Assembly (NCBI GenBank): GCA_029961685.1
Contig: JARWKL010000012.1
Coordinates: 18,151,227-18,215,226 of the forward strand
Direction: 5' to 3'
Origin: Aristolochia californica
Taxonomy: Eukaryota; Streptophyta; Magnoliopsida; Piperales; Aristolochiaceae
Length of the DNA: 64,000 bases
The translations under genes were made by a program, and so were the position numbers. Positions within the stretch are counted from its first letter, which is position 1. Each line of letters opens with the position of its first letter. The notes below the pieces were generated by a model, which worked only from the letters and a program-made list of their open reading frames with translations, searched no databases and had not been told where the DNA came from. Of this stretch, positions 51,850-62,606 are shown piece by piece.

Positions 51850-52690
51850 ACCTATGTACAAAAATTTTGCAAATTTTATTTTTCTCAGTGTCGGAAGAAG
51901 CATACTTACGTCTGTCTGCACTTCAAAGAAAATGGTGTTTGTCCACTAGAACCCCTTGGCAAACTTTATCATCCAAAGAAAAAAAACAAGCGTCAAAAGA
52001 GGAAAGTCATAGAAGAGCAGGGAAATGGTAGAAGTCGTTACTTTGATTCTCTCAAATGAATTGATGGTGGGCGTATTAGGTCACTTGTATTTGAGAATCA
52101 AATGGCAAAGCCTGGGGATGGGGATATTTTCTCTTATGGTAGCAAATATGCTGATTATATTGGCCTTAACATCGGTGGGGTTAATGTAGTCCTCATACAC
52201 AACCATAAAAACCAAAAACATAAGAATGATGCACAACAACCTCTTGAAACCATACATAGCCTGGAAGTTGAAGATGTATATATGTTTGAATAGTAGGATG
52301 CCACAATATGTTTGAGTACTGCTAATTTTTTGAGGAATTGATTGAAGCTCATCTAACATACTCTAACAATTTTTACACAAATAGGCAAGATACTCTCACG
52401 TTCACTTTTGTTTGTTGTTGAAAGGGATGAAAATTGTCATTTTAAAAGGGAATAGAAAGTCCAAAGAAGCTCGCCCAAAATTTGAGAACTATGCGATTAC
52501 GATAAAAGCTGTATTTTAAAGAACTTTTTAAAGGGGCTCTTGCATGGCTCCTTGGATTTGGGACCACTATCTTGTTATAATCATTGTGATTTCTGCTGCT
52601 CCATGGCCATCTAATACTTTGGACTGTACATACAAAGCAAAAATTTTAAACAAGGACTATTGATTCTTAGGTTGATATGGGACATTTGGA
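51850..52690 (+). pseudogene. CCCH-module copy d (right arm)
   Basis: Plus exon from ~51887 (acceptor-like TTTTTCTCAG): C-R-K-K-H-T-Y-V-C-L-H-F-K-E-N-G-V-C-P-L-E-P-L-G-K-L-Y-H; the third Cys of the finger is Gly. A TGA replaces the codon before I-D-G-G-R. V-F-E-N-Q-M-A-K-P-G-D-G-D-I-F-S follows. The A segment follows in inverse to 52690. It pairs with 49431-50295. Confidence 0.85.
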
Positions 52691-53870
52691 ATGGCTAAAC
52701 TTTATCAGTTGTGGAATGGCTTTGCAAGCATTGTGTTAGTTGAAGTTTTTACTTTTCTGTTGGCTTCTATGAGTATGCATTCTTAAACTCTTTTTTGTTG
52801 CCACTATGAAGGTTGTGAAGAAAAGTAGAACTTGGTTGACTGTATTTTATTCTATAGTTGAGAATGTCGGCATGTCATTAGTTTGGTTTCCTGGTAACTA
52901 GATGTTGGACAACTTTTGTACAAAACTTTTGCAAATTTAGTGTCGGAAGAAGCATACTTACGTCTGTCCGCGCTTCAAAGAAAATGGTATTTGTCCACTA
53001 GGCTAATATAATCAGCATATTTGTCCATCAAAAATAAAAGAAAAGAAGCAAGTGTGGAAAGCGAAAGCGCATAGAATAGCAGAGAAATGGTAGAGGCCGT
53101 TACTTAGGTTGTCAAGTTGATTGATGGTGGGGGTATTAAGTCCACTTGTATCGGAGAATCAAACGGTAGAGCCTGGGGGTGAGGATATTTTATTTTGTGA
53201 TAGACATTATGCTGATTATGTTAGCCTTGGCATCGATGAGGAAGAAGCTGAAATAGGTAAGGATCTAATCTCGTCTAGCAAAGTTTTTTTTTTAATTGAA
53301 TTTTACATTTTTTACACCTCGGCTTAGCATTTCCTATGACTATATATGTTTCTATTGCACTCTTTGATATCATGCTCTAGAAATTATACATAGTTTGGAA
53401 GTTGAGAAAAAGATGCAGATACTTTTGAATAGTAAGATGCGTCATCAGCGTTCCCCTGATTTAGGGAGTACTGCAAATTTTTTGAGGAATCTATTGAAGC
53501 TCATCTAACATACTCTAAAAAAATTTACACAATAGGCAAGAGACTCTCAAATTTACCTTTTTTTTTTTTTTGGGTGAAAGGTATGAAAATTGTTATATTA
53601 AAAGGGAATAGAAAGTCCAAAGAAGCACGCCCAAAATTTGAGAAATATGTGATTAGGATAAAAGCTGTATTTTAAAGAACTTTTAAAGAGGCTCTTGCAT
53701 GGCTCCTTGGATATGGGACCACTATCTTGATATAATCATTGTGATTTCTGCTGCTTCATGGCTATCTAATACTTTGGACTGTACATACAAAGCAAAGACT
53801 GTAAACAAGGACTTGATTCTTAAGGTGTTTGCTAAATTTCAATAATTTGTCAAAAAAAAAAAAAAAATTG
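52691..53870 (+). pseudogene. CCCH-module copy e (right arm, with complete exon end)
   Basis: 52900-53035 is the truncated CCCH start (R-F-K-E-N-G-I-C-P-L-G then a stray piece). 53040-53260 is the exon end with V-S-E-N-Q-T-V-E-P-G-G-E-D-I-L-F and A-D-Y-V-S-L-G-I-D-E-E-E-A-E-I|GTAAGG (donor-like). 53330-53870 is the A segment in inverse, ending at a poly-A run (53852-53867). It carries the empty sites for the 43.06-kb LINE stub and for LINE-E. Confidence 0.82.
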
Positions 53871-54640
53871 AGGTAAGTTATTTAGATGAAGTAACCCTGT
53901 TTTTTTAGAACTTCTGTGTGCCTTCTAGAGACTTATCTTTGAGCAGGGCAGATGGTTTCATCTCTCTCTCTTCCAGGGCCAAGGATCTCTCTTGGTTGCT
54001 TGCAATTTCTAATTCAAGGGAGTTGGGGGGGGAGGGGTGTTGTTTCTTTGTTTGGTTCGATGACTAACTTTTGCCTGATAAGGGCAGTTATTTATTTTGA
54101 GGTGTTTGGGGATGTGTGCATGTGTAGCTTATAGTAAAAAAACTATAAAATTGAAGCAAAGGAGTTTGATTTTATCTTTTTGTCGGTGATTTTGGTCCAT
54201 CAATTTTGAAGGAGTGCTGATAATATATATTCTAATGTGGTTGGCGGAAAGCATGGTTGTTTTGTGTTCCTCATATAGAACCAGATAAAGCTTAGGTTCA
54301 TTAAGCACTGACGAGTTTTCATTTTGCATTCCTCTTTCCTAAGAGTTGCTGATTTCAATCTAGGGTTAGGTAGTGACTTCTTCTTTTCTATATGCTCTTG
54401 ATTTGGCTTTGCAATGACTGCAACATGTTTCTCTTGGAATTCAACCCAATTTGTTTTGGACATCTTAACTTTTCTTTTATAGCTTGATATTTAAATTGAA
54501 TAATCAGACAATTGAACCACCTGTGAGGAGGTTAATCTATTTTGATTTATTGGATGCGCGTAAATCCCTAAATCCCAAACATAGAGAGGTGGCAAATGAT
54601 TATGCAATGGTTTATGTCAGCTGGACCATCCTAGAGTCAC
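53871..54640. other. Right-arm interval without a counterpart
   Basis: 770 bp not matched in the left arm. Small ORFs only; nothing recognised. Confidence 0.45.
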
Positions 54641-55463
54641 TTTTTTGTAGTTCAGTAGGTTGATATGGGACATTTCCATTTAATTTATTGATGGTAAAGA
54701 TCCACTGCATTTTGCGTGGATGTCTTTCATGTAGGGTCCTAAAAGGGTTAAATCCTGAAAAGGTAAAAGGTTGTTTAGTTACCCATTCAGTTTGCCTTTA
54801 CGTATTCTATTATTTGTTTCATTTGGAAAGGCTAAAATGTGTTTCGTTACCTGTCTATTTATCCGATATGTTGTGGAGAAACGTGTAATAGTAAATAGTG
54901 TAAGAAATAACTTAAGAAATCTGCAATTATTGTTAACTTATAAACGTATTAAAATATTTAATAAATATATAATTAATGAATTTATAACTTGTTAAAGTTG
55001 GTCAAGGGCCGTCCTAAATTGACTTTTCCCAAAAATACCAACTAGTAACCACATAAGAGTGCAAGATCTGCCCCAGATGGTGGCGGATAAATTCCCCAAG
55101 CCAGCTGGTCCAGGGCTGTTGAATGCTAATATCACTAAATGTAGAAATAAAGGTTGTAGAGAAAGCTAGAAACGTGTAACCATCAATTTTCTTCTCAACT
55201 CAAGGAATTCCTGGGTTTTCTAGTACCTAAGGGAGGACTTGAATGTTCAGGTGCCTTTTGTAACTAGTAGTAGCTAGCCCAAGAGAAAAAAAAAATCACA
55301 TAGAAGTACCAAAATAGAATACTTTCCAAAGACAGAAATTTTTCCAAAAAGAGAAATCCATGTACTACATCAGATGCCATGATTCTTTATGTTATACTTG
55401 GGGGTAGATTCCCCTTTGAAAGAATCAAAACCTTATTGTTATCTTTCGTTGTTTCATTGTGTT
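54641..55463 (+). repeat. Right-arm repeat tract (inverse of 43.66-44.53 kb)
   Basis: 54641-55000 is the reverse complement of about 43965-44520; 55250-55463 of about 43665-43955. In between, 55050-55250 matches 50805-51000 directly. Ends in Z unit 55355-55463 and the target GTGTT (55459-55463) of Copia-5. Confidence 0.8.
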
Positions 55464-55793
55464 TGTTAAAATACAAGTTCAGGGGTATTTTGGTCATTTC
55501 TTAGATTTTCAATATTACATTTTTCTCTTATAGTATGGCTATTAGACAGAGAATGTCTTATTTTATCTCTAGTTAAATTTTCATTCAATTTAGACATGTA
55601 TTTTAGGAGATATGTAATTTTGACTATTGAGGGGCATTTTTGTCCTATTGTAAAATTTCACTTAAACCAAGATTATAAAGCAGGAAGGGCCTTTCTGGCT
55701 CGGATTCCAAGGCATCAAAGCTGCCACTGTTCCAGAAATCCATTTTCTCTTCAATATTCTCCCCAAATCACCTATTTTTTATGGTATCATAGC
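55464..55793 (+). repeat. Copia-5 5' LTR and PBS
   Basis: 318 bp TGTTAAAATAC...TATTTTTTA (final CA mutated to TA), then the primer site one base change from consensus (TGGTATCATAGC). Confidence 0.92.
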
Positions 55794-56298
55794 AGTAACG
55801 CAAGTCTTGGGCAAGTTTCTTTGGATTTTGTGGATCTTCTCTCCCTTTTAAGCAATTTCCTTGAAGGTTTTCCCCACATTTCTGGACTGGTAGGGTAAAA
55901 TTTTCATTTTTTCCCTTTTTCTGCCTATCTTAGCCTATTGGCTAATGATTACTGCTTTGATTTAACTGAATGTTGGGATTTAGAAGTGTTTAATGATCCC
56001 AATTTAAGGAAAATTCTCAAATCTGCCTACGTCGTCAACCTAAAGCTTGCGTCACCAGCCATATAGCCTACGCCATCTTGATTTCTTGCAATTAGGTCAT
56101 TCTTTCATTGATTTATAGTCTCAATTGCTGGAATTGATCACTATTGGTTCTAAATTGAATGAATTGGGTGCTGCATTGCCCTAATTGAATTTGATATAGG
56201 GCCCATTTGACTACGCAAATATTGAAATTTGCGGAAAGTGCTTCCCTTTGGTTAATTGACGCTCTAGTGTACTGAATTGTGGTGTTTGGTGATATTTA

Positions 56299-56935
56299 AT
56301 GGCTGATTCCAGCATACGGGTTGTTGTCCAAAGGACTACTGAGAGCTCAGATGTGAAATTCTCTCAGTCTATTCAGATAACTACGATCCGGTTAAATGGA
56401 TCGAATTATGTAAACTGGTCTACGTCAGTTTTGATGTATTTGAGGGCCAGAAAAATGGCAAAATATATAAATGATGATCCCCCGGTACCTGTTACTGAAG
56501 ATTGGGTGGTAGAAGATAATTTAGTAATGACCCGATTGGTCAATAGTATGGAATCCAAATTTAGTGATAAGATTTTGGGTTGCAATACTGCTAAGGCAAT
56601 GTGGACTACATTGGCTTCCATTTTGTCTCAAGAAAGTAATTTATCAAGGATCTATGAGTTATATGTGAAGTTTTTGAAATATAAAGCGTGGATATAGATC
56701 AATGACAAATTATTTCACTGAGATGAGAGGAATATTACAGAAGATTAGTACATTCCATCCTTTAACTACGAATGTTGAAGACATTCGTAAGAAAGAAAAT
56801 CAGATTCAAGTAGTCAAGTTTTTGGATGGTTTGGGGCATGGGTATGATGCTATTAGAGCCCAATTGTTGGTTAATGAGGATGTGACCACTCTTGAACAAG
56901 CTTTTAACAGAATTCTTTGAGCTGAAAGTGCAGCT
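56299..56935 (+). pseudogene. Copia-5 gag (right part, C-terminus missing)
   Basis: Starts M-A-D-S-S-I-R-V-V-V, with I-R-L-N-G-S-N-Y-V-N-W-S-T-S-V ('LNGxNYxxW') and W-V-V-E-D-N-L-V-M-T-R-L. After TAG at 56695 it continues Y-F-T-E-M-R-G-I and ends F-N-R-I-L then TGA. It supplies the N-terminus missing from the left part. Confidence 0.92.
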
Positions 56936-56944
56936 GTAAAAAAA

Positions 56945-57165
56945 TATTTAGATTAAGGGCTAGAGTTGAGAGAATTCCAATCACACCTTGGCGATTCCGG
57001 TGATCCTTATGGCTCCCCTTAGTGTCTAGACACAATCTCCCTCGTTTGGCTAGATTCATACAGGTCGGGGTCCATGCTTGGCGTTTTGTCTCAGGAAGCA
57101 AGGATATCTGGAGGTGGAAACAGACACCAGGTGGCTTCCAGTCAAAGGATATCCTGGATGAGTCA
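56945..57165 (+). repeat. Repeat Y (copy 2)
   Basis: Inverse of 36105-36320. It is joined abruptly to Copia-5 gag on the left and to the Copia-6 RT on the right, so it sits at a double junction. Identity unknown. Confidence 0.7.
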
Positions 57166-57520
57166 GGGGAGCTTCATGTATACATCTTTCTGGAGGTCAC
57201 CGTGGAGAAAGGAATTCTTCACATCCATCTGCGCGAATATAGTACAGACCGTGGTCATCTTGGCAACCGGCACAAATGTCTCCTCATAATCAATCCCATA
57301 TTCCTGTTTGTTGCCCTAAGCGACTAGGCAAGCTTTGTACCGATCCAAAGAGTCATCAGAGCAAAGTTTGACAGAGAAAACCCATTTACTCCCAAGAGGC
57401 TTAATTAGAGGAGGGCAAAAAACAATATCCCAAGTGTGATTCTCCTCAAGTACTCGAAGTTCTGTTTGCATTGCATTCTGCCAACACTCATGTGTCATGG
57501 CCTGTTTGTAACAAGTGGGA
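57166..57520 (-). pseudogene. Copia-6 RT N-terminal part
   Basis: Minus: [34 protein letters not shown] and [13 protein letters not shown] (first Asp). Stops at the Y junction before the YVDD box, so it could not polymerise DNA. Confidence 0.9.
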
Positions 57521-58652
57521 ATGGAAATAGAGGATAAAGTAGCGACAGGAGAGACAGTGGAGGAGAAATCATACCAATGAGGAGGCCTAGAAGGGCGAAT
57601 AGACCGGCAAAGAGCGGTGGAAGCTGGAGCAGTATGATTAGGCGCCAGGACAAGATCGTGAGGGGGCACAGAGGAAGTAGAACCAAACTCATGGCCACTA
57701 CGTCTTCCATACACAAAATCAGGTTTGAACCTTCCACAATTGGTGGAGAATCATCAATGCAAGGTAGAAGAGATAAAGAGGCAGATGGTTGCTCAACATG
57801 AGATGGAAAAAAATATTGATTTTCAAAGAAAATCACATTCCGAGAAACACGTACACGACGAACATATGGATCATAACAAACATAACCCTTTTGAGGGATA
57901 GCATAACCAAGAAAAGCACACTTAACTGATTGGGTTGTAAGTTTATGGCATTCATGAGCAGGGAGATGCACAAAACAAACACAACCAAATGTCTGAAGAT
58001 CAGAATGTGAAGGAGAATAGCCAAACAACTTAAAAAAGGGAGAAACATGATGTAATGTAGGAGAAGGTAAGCGATTGATCAAATGAACCGAAGTAGAAAG
58101 CGCTTCACACCAAAAACGAGAAGGAACAGATGATTCAAGTAAAAGTGTTCTGACCACATCAAGAAGATGACGATTTTTCCTCTCAGCAACACCATTTTGT
58201 TGCGGCGTCGAAGGACAAGAGCGCTGAGAGATGACCCCTTTGCTTTGAAGAAAGTCCTGAAACTCATTAGACATGTATTCGCCGCCAGAATCAGAGCGCA
58301 AGACCTTGATGCTGGCAGAGAATTGAGTATCTAGAAGCGCAAGAAAATGCTTGAATACTAAAAAAACTTCGGCCTTAGCCCGTAAAAAGTAAACCCAAGA
58401 AAACCGACTACAGTCATCGATAAAGGTGACAAAGTACTTGTAATGCGCATGAGAAACAACAGGAGCAATCCCCCAAACATCAGTATGAATAATATCAAAA
58501 CATTGTAAGGCATGAGATGCATTATGAGGAAAAGGTAGAACTTTACTTTTGCCAAGTTTGCATGATGGACATTCAAAAGAAAGAAAGATCAAGAAAAGAA
58601 CACGTTTTATGTCCCAAGACACCTGAATTAAATAATTTTCGAAGGACATCAT
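57521..58652 (-). pseudogene. Copia-6 integrase
   Basis: Long minus ORF: C-P-S-C-K-L-G-K-S (pre-integrase zinc site), H-T-D-V-W-G (Asp), F-I-D-D-C-S-R-F-S-W, L-R-S-D-S-G-G-E-Y (Asp), T-P-Q-Q-N-G-V-A-E-R-K-N-R-H (Glu), K-C-A-F-L-G-Y. The complete D,D,E set lies in one frame. After ~57780 the frame is shifted in the linker; the true continuation is in frame 57714-57316. Confidence 0.93.
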
Positions 58653-59141
58653 AGTTTGGGTGGCCTAGACATTTATGCCACATCCTAGGTCCAAAATCAA
58701 CAACATTACATGCAAAGGAAAGGAAAGGAAAACTAGGACGAATGGGGGGAGGAAAAACATAAAGAGGAAAGAGTCATTCCACTTTAGGCCCCTTCGCGAT
58801 CATCATCCCGGACACTTGATCCTACTCAACACAACCAGATCGAGAGAAATGGACATTGCAATTATTATCGACCAATTGACCAACAAAAATAAGATTTATG
58901 GAGAGGTCAGGACACAAAAACATCAGTTAAACAAGAGGAAAGATCACCAACAGCACTGATAGGCAGAGAACTGCCATCAGCGATGTTAATTCTCTGATTT
59001 CCATCATAATTTCGGACATTGGAAAGAGAAACAACAGTATTTGGTCATATGATTAGAAGCTCTGAAGTCAAAATACCATGGCTTAGAAGAAACTTTAGGA
59101 TTACCTGAGAGCCCAAAAGTAGAGAAAGCAAAAATGATCAT
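58653..59141 (-). pseudogene. Copia-6 protease/pre-integrase region, degraded
   Basis: The position and scattered motifs (W-Y-F-D-F-R-A-S-N-H 'WYFDSGAS' type near 59050-59085, C-G-I-R-M-W-H-K-C-L-G-H-P-N-Y near 58645-58685) identify the protease and GAG-pre-integrase. The D-S-G triplet is altered and stops are frequent. Confidence 0.75.
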
Positions 59142-59837
59142 CTATTGTACCATCTCAGGAGTGAGTATGGTCGGTGGGGCTAAAGTTGAAGGTGCAACAG
59201 GAACAACTCGTGAGGTAGCAGGCAATGAAGTAGAACTAGAGGCACCAGCATAAGCATGATAAGCAGTATCCGGCCTCCTTGCAGGTCGAATGGGGCAAGT
59301 AGAGATGATATGACCTAGTTTCTTGCAATAGCTACAGAACTTTCTAGGGCAATCCCGAGCAACATGACCAAAAGCTTTACAACTATAGCAATGAACAGCA
59401 CACATGTCTCGCCCCTTATTCCTCCCCTGGGTTGCATAAGCCACAGTGACAAAGGCACTAACGTTAGCCTGATGTTCAATGCCAGCCTGAGTTGCTAGAC
59501 GCTGCTCTTCACGTAGAAGTTCACTAAAACAAGCAGCTAGAGACGGTACAGGATGACGATTCATCATATTAGACCGTGCAATTGCAAAATCGGAACGGAG
59601 CTTCATCAAGAATTGATCTCTCTTGCTGGTTTCATACACTGCTTGAATAGCAGAAAGAGTTGTAACGGGAACAGTAGAATGAACAATGTCCGCATAGTCA
59701 GCCCAAAGGTTTTGAAAACCAAAAAAATGTTCCTCGATGGATAGACTTCCTTGTGTGAAATTAGCCATCTCATACTCCAATTGAAAACGCCGAGCCGTGT
59801 TGTCTTGATGGTAAACCTGGGCGAGGTAACTCCACAT
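59142..59837 (-). pseudogene. Copia-6 gag with two CCHC knuckles
   Basis: 231-codon minus ORF: M-W-S-Y-L-A-Q-V-Y-H-Q-D-N (UBN2), F-L-M-K-L-R-S-D-F, then two perfect CX2CX4HX4C knuckles C-Y-S-C-K-A-F-G-H-V-A-R-D-C and C-S-Y-C-K-K-L-G-H-I-I-S-T-C, then a Pro/Ala/Ser-rich tail. The N-terminal ~80 residues are missing because LINE-C is inserted. Two knuckles is unusual next to the single one in Copia-2. Confidence 0.92.
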
Positions 59838-60608
59838 TTTTTTTTTTGAAAAAGGTGTGAATATATTACTGAGAGAGAGAAAAAATACAAACCATACTAA
59901 ACAGGACCTTCCTCCACAACAAGTTGTTGGAGAAAAACACCTGTTTTAGCCCGACTATCCGCCAAGTGATTTGCGGATCTAGGAATATAATTCCACTTGC
60001 ATCATATTTGGGAAATTAAAGTACATATATCATAAAAAAGATCTCAATGCCGCCATGGGGATTTGCATGTCTTCTTACACCAACAGATGACAACTTGTGA
60101 ATCGCCTTCGACAAATAAAGGTCCTTCCATTCTCTGATGAAACAGCTTCAGGCCATTGAACAACCCAGATAACTCAGCTATTGTTGAGTCTGATATGCCA
60201 AGTGGCCCGCAAAAAGAGAGGAGCAATCCCCCCCCCCCAATATCCAGCTAACCCCAGACAACCTAATGCACTTCCATCAAAGTTTAGTTTAAAAAATCCA
60301 GAGGAAGGGACCAAGTCTCCATAGTCGGAGGGCGAGGGGGATAGGACAATTTTGCAACAAGATCCCAATTCTCACAAAGAATGATCCCTCCAAGACTTTT
60401 GAATTCTTTTCTCATCCGAATCCAAGAGGTGACTTGCCCCATAATCTGACTACAGAGAATGTAGTCAAGAAGGGATTTGTTATTAAACCTTCTATTATTC
60501 CGTTCTTTCCAAAGGCCCCAGATAATGTGACCGACGCTGTAGGAGATTAATAACTTTCCAATTTTAGGGAGATAAATTTTTGTAATCGTGAGAATCCAAT
60601 AACTAAGA
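59838..60608 (-). mobile_element. LINE-C: 5'-truncated LINE 3' end
   Basis: A T-run at 59838-59850 (poly-A on minus) and 3' UTR matching the micro-LINE stubs at 44 kb. RNase H frames: F-K-L-N-F-D-G-S-A-L-G (Asp), S-T-I-A-E-L-S-G-L-F-N-G (Glu), F-V-E-G-D-S-Q-V-V (Asp). Truncated in the zf-RVT/RNase H linker near 60608. No clear TSD at the right edge. Confidence 0.87.
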
Positions 60609-60858
60609 GAATTGAAAGGGGTCTAGCCTCGCGCGCAATGATTCGGGAGACCCACCTCCTGGGACCCCCCTGAAACCCGCCACCACCCACGAAACATCAT
60701 CCTGACCAACCTCTCCGAGAAGAAATCGACTCCGACCGATCGGAGCAAGCCAGTCCACCGAAGCAGCAACAACAATAGTAGCAGCAGAAGAGCTTTCCAG
60801 CGATCGCAAACCCCCCTCGCTCGAAGATCCAAGAACAAAATCCAGAAGAAAATTCGGA

Positions 60859-61518
60859 ATGGCAGACGGTTGTCAGCAGAACATCGAGAAGAAGAATCCG
60901 AATAGAGAATCCAGAGGAGATGCGATTCAACAATGGAAAAGGATCCATCTCCATCCAGAAATCCAAGATAAAAAACGAAGCATTTTTTCGCACCCAAGGA
61001 GATGTTCAAGAACCAAGAAATCCTTCATTTCCATACCCAGCCAGGCACTAGAAGCATTCCGCACAATACTGTTTAACGTATGCAACGGAAAGATAGGAAG
61101 AAGCCATGGGAAACCTCTCCTCACCAAAGACCTGGAATTCCAGATGCACACACAATATCATGGAGGCAAGCTAAAAAGCTCCATCGTGCAGAGAAGGAGA
61201 AATAAAATCATGGGAATGATCTCCCTTCCTCTAAGCCCCCAATTCGGGATGGGTTGGAAGAAGTTCTACAATGTGATACTACAATTATCCAAAAAAAAGG
61301 AAATAAGCAAAATCTCTCCTCCCCCCCAAAAATCCGTCTCCTACCAAAAAAAACCTACCAACTCAAATTCCCACATTCCTCCCCAAGGAAATTCACAAGA
61401 GAGCGAATTGCCGCCTAATAAAAAAACCCAGCGAATTGCCCCCCCCCCCCCCCCCCCCCCCCAAAATTTGACCACCAAAAAAAACACATCTCCTTGCATC
61501 TTCCGGACCAAGCCCTGA
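60859..61518 (+). pseudogene. LINE-D putative ORF1 N-terminal region
   Basis: 219 codons, basic and Lys/Gln-rich, ending in a Pro run translated from a poly-C tract (61438-61462). Another frame (E-W-Q-T-V-V-S-R-T-S-R-R-R near 60857) looks like a LINE ORF1 start too, so the correct frame is unclear. No zinc knuckle is visible. Confidence 0.45.
61438..61462 (+). repeat. Poly-C tract
   Basis: About 24 consecutive C residues. Length variation and assembly error are likely; it also determines which frame joins the upstream ORF to the duplicated unit. Confidence 0.95.
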
Positions 61519-61625
61519 AAGATGGACAGGATCACCTCTCAATGACGGTAACCACCACTGTGCGCCAAGAGTGCAAACCAGATTGAGAATGGATAAAGGA
61601 AAAGCTTCAAAAGACCCTGGACATC

Positions 61626-62201
61626 TTGCACATTCAAGCTCAATCCTGGTTGCTGATTTCCAAAACACAGGAGGACAAAGATGAGTTGTTCCGCTTAAAA
61701 TACGAAATTGCATCCCCATTTGTGAGTATGGCATGCTGGACCACTGGCCTCACCATGAACGGCCAATGGATTATTACCCAAGGCATTCCATCAGAGCTCC
61801 AATGCCGACATACTCTGGAAAGCTTGGCCAACATCTATGGGGAGCTCGCTTGGACAGAAGAAAAAGCTACTGAACTACTTTTGACCAAATTTCTCATTAA
61901 GCCAAAGACTCCGGTGAGTGGCTCGCAACTCATTGAACTTCGTTCCAGAGACTTTTCTGCTTGGATTACTCTGGAGTTCAGGGAGATGACCTATCTCCCC
62001 TCCATGAACCATGACATGAAAGCTTACGAGTTGAGCAGAAACAATCACTCGGCAACGCCGAGTAGTGAGTCGAACCTGTTCCAAGTTCGTCCCGAGCTCT
62101 ACTCAATGATAACCGAGGGGAATACCACGTCAACCAGCCAAAAACCCATACAAAGATCCACTCAACAAGATAAATCCTCCCTTGAAGCTCCAAATATCTA
62201 G
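61626..62201 (+). pseudogene. LINE-D ORF1 core, unit 1
   Basis: 191 codons open: W-L-L-I-S-K-T-Q-E-D-K, G-Q-W-I-I-T-Q-G-I-P-S-E-L (the 'WIxxxGIPxxL' pattern of DUF4283), L-A-N-I-Y-G-E-L, S-R-D-F-S-A-W-I-T-L, then a Thr/Ser-rich tail. No ATG at the start (opens at TTG; TGA shortly upstream). Ends at TAG 62199-62201. DUF4283 assignment is tentative. Confidence 0.6.
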
Positions 62202-62213
62202 AAAATCAAATCC

Positions 62214-62606
62214 GTGCAAAGATCCGCTCAGAGAGAAAATCTCTCCCTCGAAACTCCAAACATCCAGAAAATCCCCACCCTCCACCACGTCCTAAACCTA
62301 CACTTCCAAAAAACCAAAAACCTCACCTGCCTGTCACATCGCCACCCATCACATCGCCGCCCATCACATTACCGATCATCACATCGCCGCCCATCACATT
62401 ACCGATCATCACATCGCCGTCCATCACATCGCCACCCCACACAACCCCTTTACGGGTGGCGATGTACCCTCAAATTTCGACCACCAAAAAAACCACATCT
62501 CCTTGCATCTTCCGGACCAAGCCCTGAAAGATGGACAGGATCACCTCTCAATGGCGGTAACCACCACTGTGCGCCAAGAGTGCAAACCAGATTGAGAAAT
62601 GGATAA
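62214..62606 (+). pseudogene. Proline/serine/histidine-rich tail of unit 1, frameshifted
   Basis: Continues after the TAG with Q-R-S-A-Q-R-E-N-L-S-L-E-T-P-N-I-Q-K-I, then shifts frame relative to unit 2 at 62280 (CACCCTCC against CACTCCTCC), giving an S-H-R-R-P-S-H-Y-R repeat that is probably not the natural frame. Confidence 0.55.
62331..62445 (+). repeat. 30-bp minisatellite (CATCACATCGCC...)
   Basis: Units of ~30 bp built from CATCACATCGCCGCCCATCACATTACCGATCAT-type words (shorter variants included). A second array lies at 63341-63440 in unit 2. In the ORF1 frame it encodes alternating T-S-P-P-I and T-L-P-I-I. Confidence 0.85.

Larger units (their letters stand above)
55464..56935 (+). mobile_element. 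Copia-5 right part: 5' LTR to gag
   Basis: LTR 55464-55781, PBS TGGTATCATAGC (55782-55793), leader, and gag 56299-56935; then it is cut and followed by repeat Y. Preceded by GTGTT. Same family as 44776-49036, in opposite orientation. Confidence 0.92.
57166..59837 (-). mobile_element. Copia-6: truncated minus-strand copia (gag to RT start)
   Basis: gag, protease region, integrase and the N-terminal RT are present in order; LTRs, RT core and RNase H are missing. The 5' side is cut by LINE-C at 59838, and the 3' side by repeat Y. Better preserved than the other copias (a 385-codon ORF). Confidence 0.9.

Noticed and set aside
60623..61009. Minus-strand ORFs of 98-128 aa
   Set aside because: They are Leu/Cys/Phe-rich mirror images of the GC-rich, AGC-repeat-containing LINE-D leader; low-complexity shadows.
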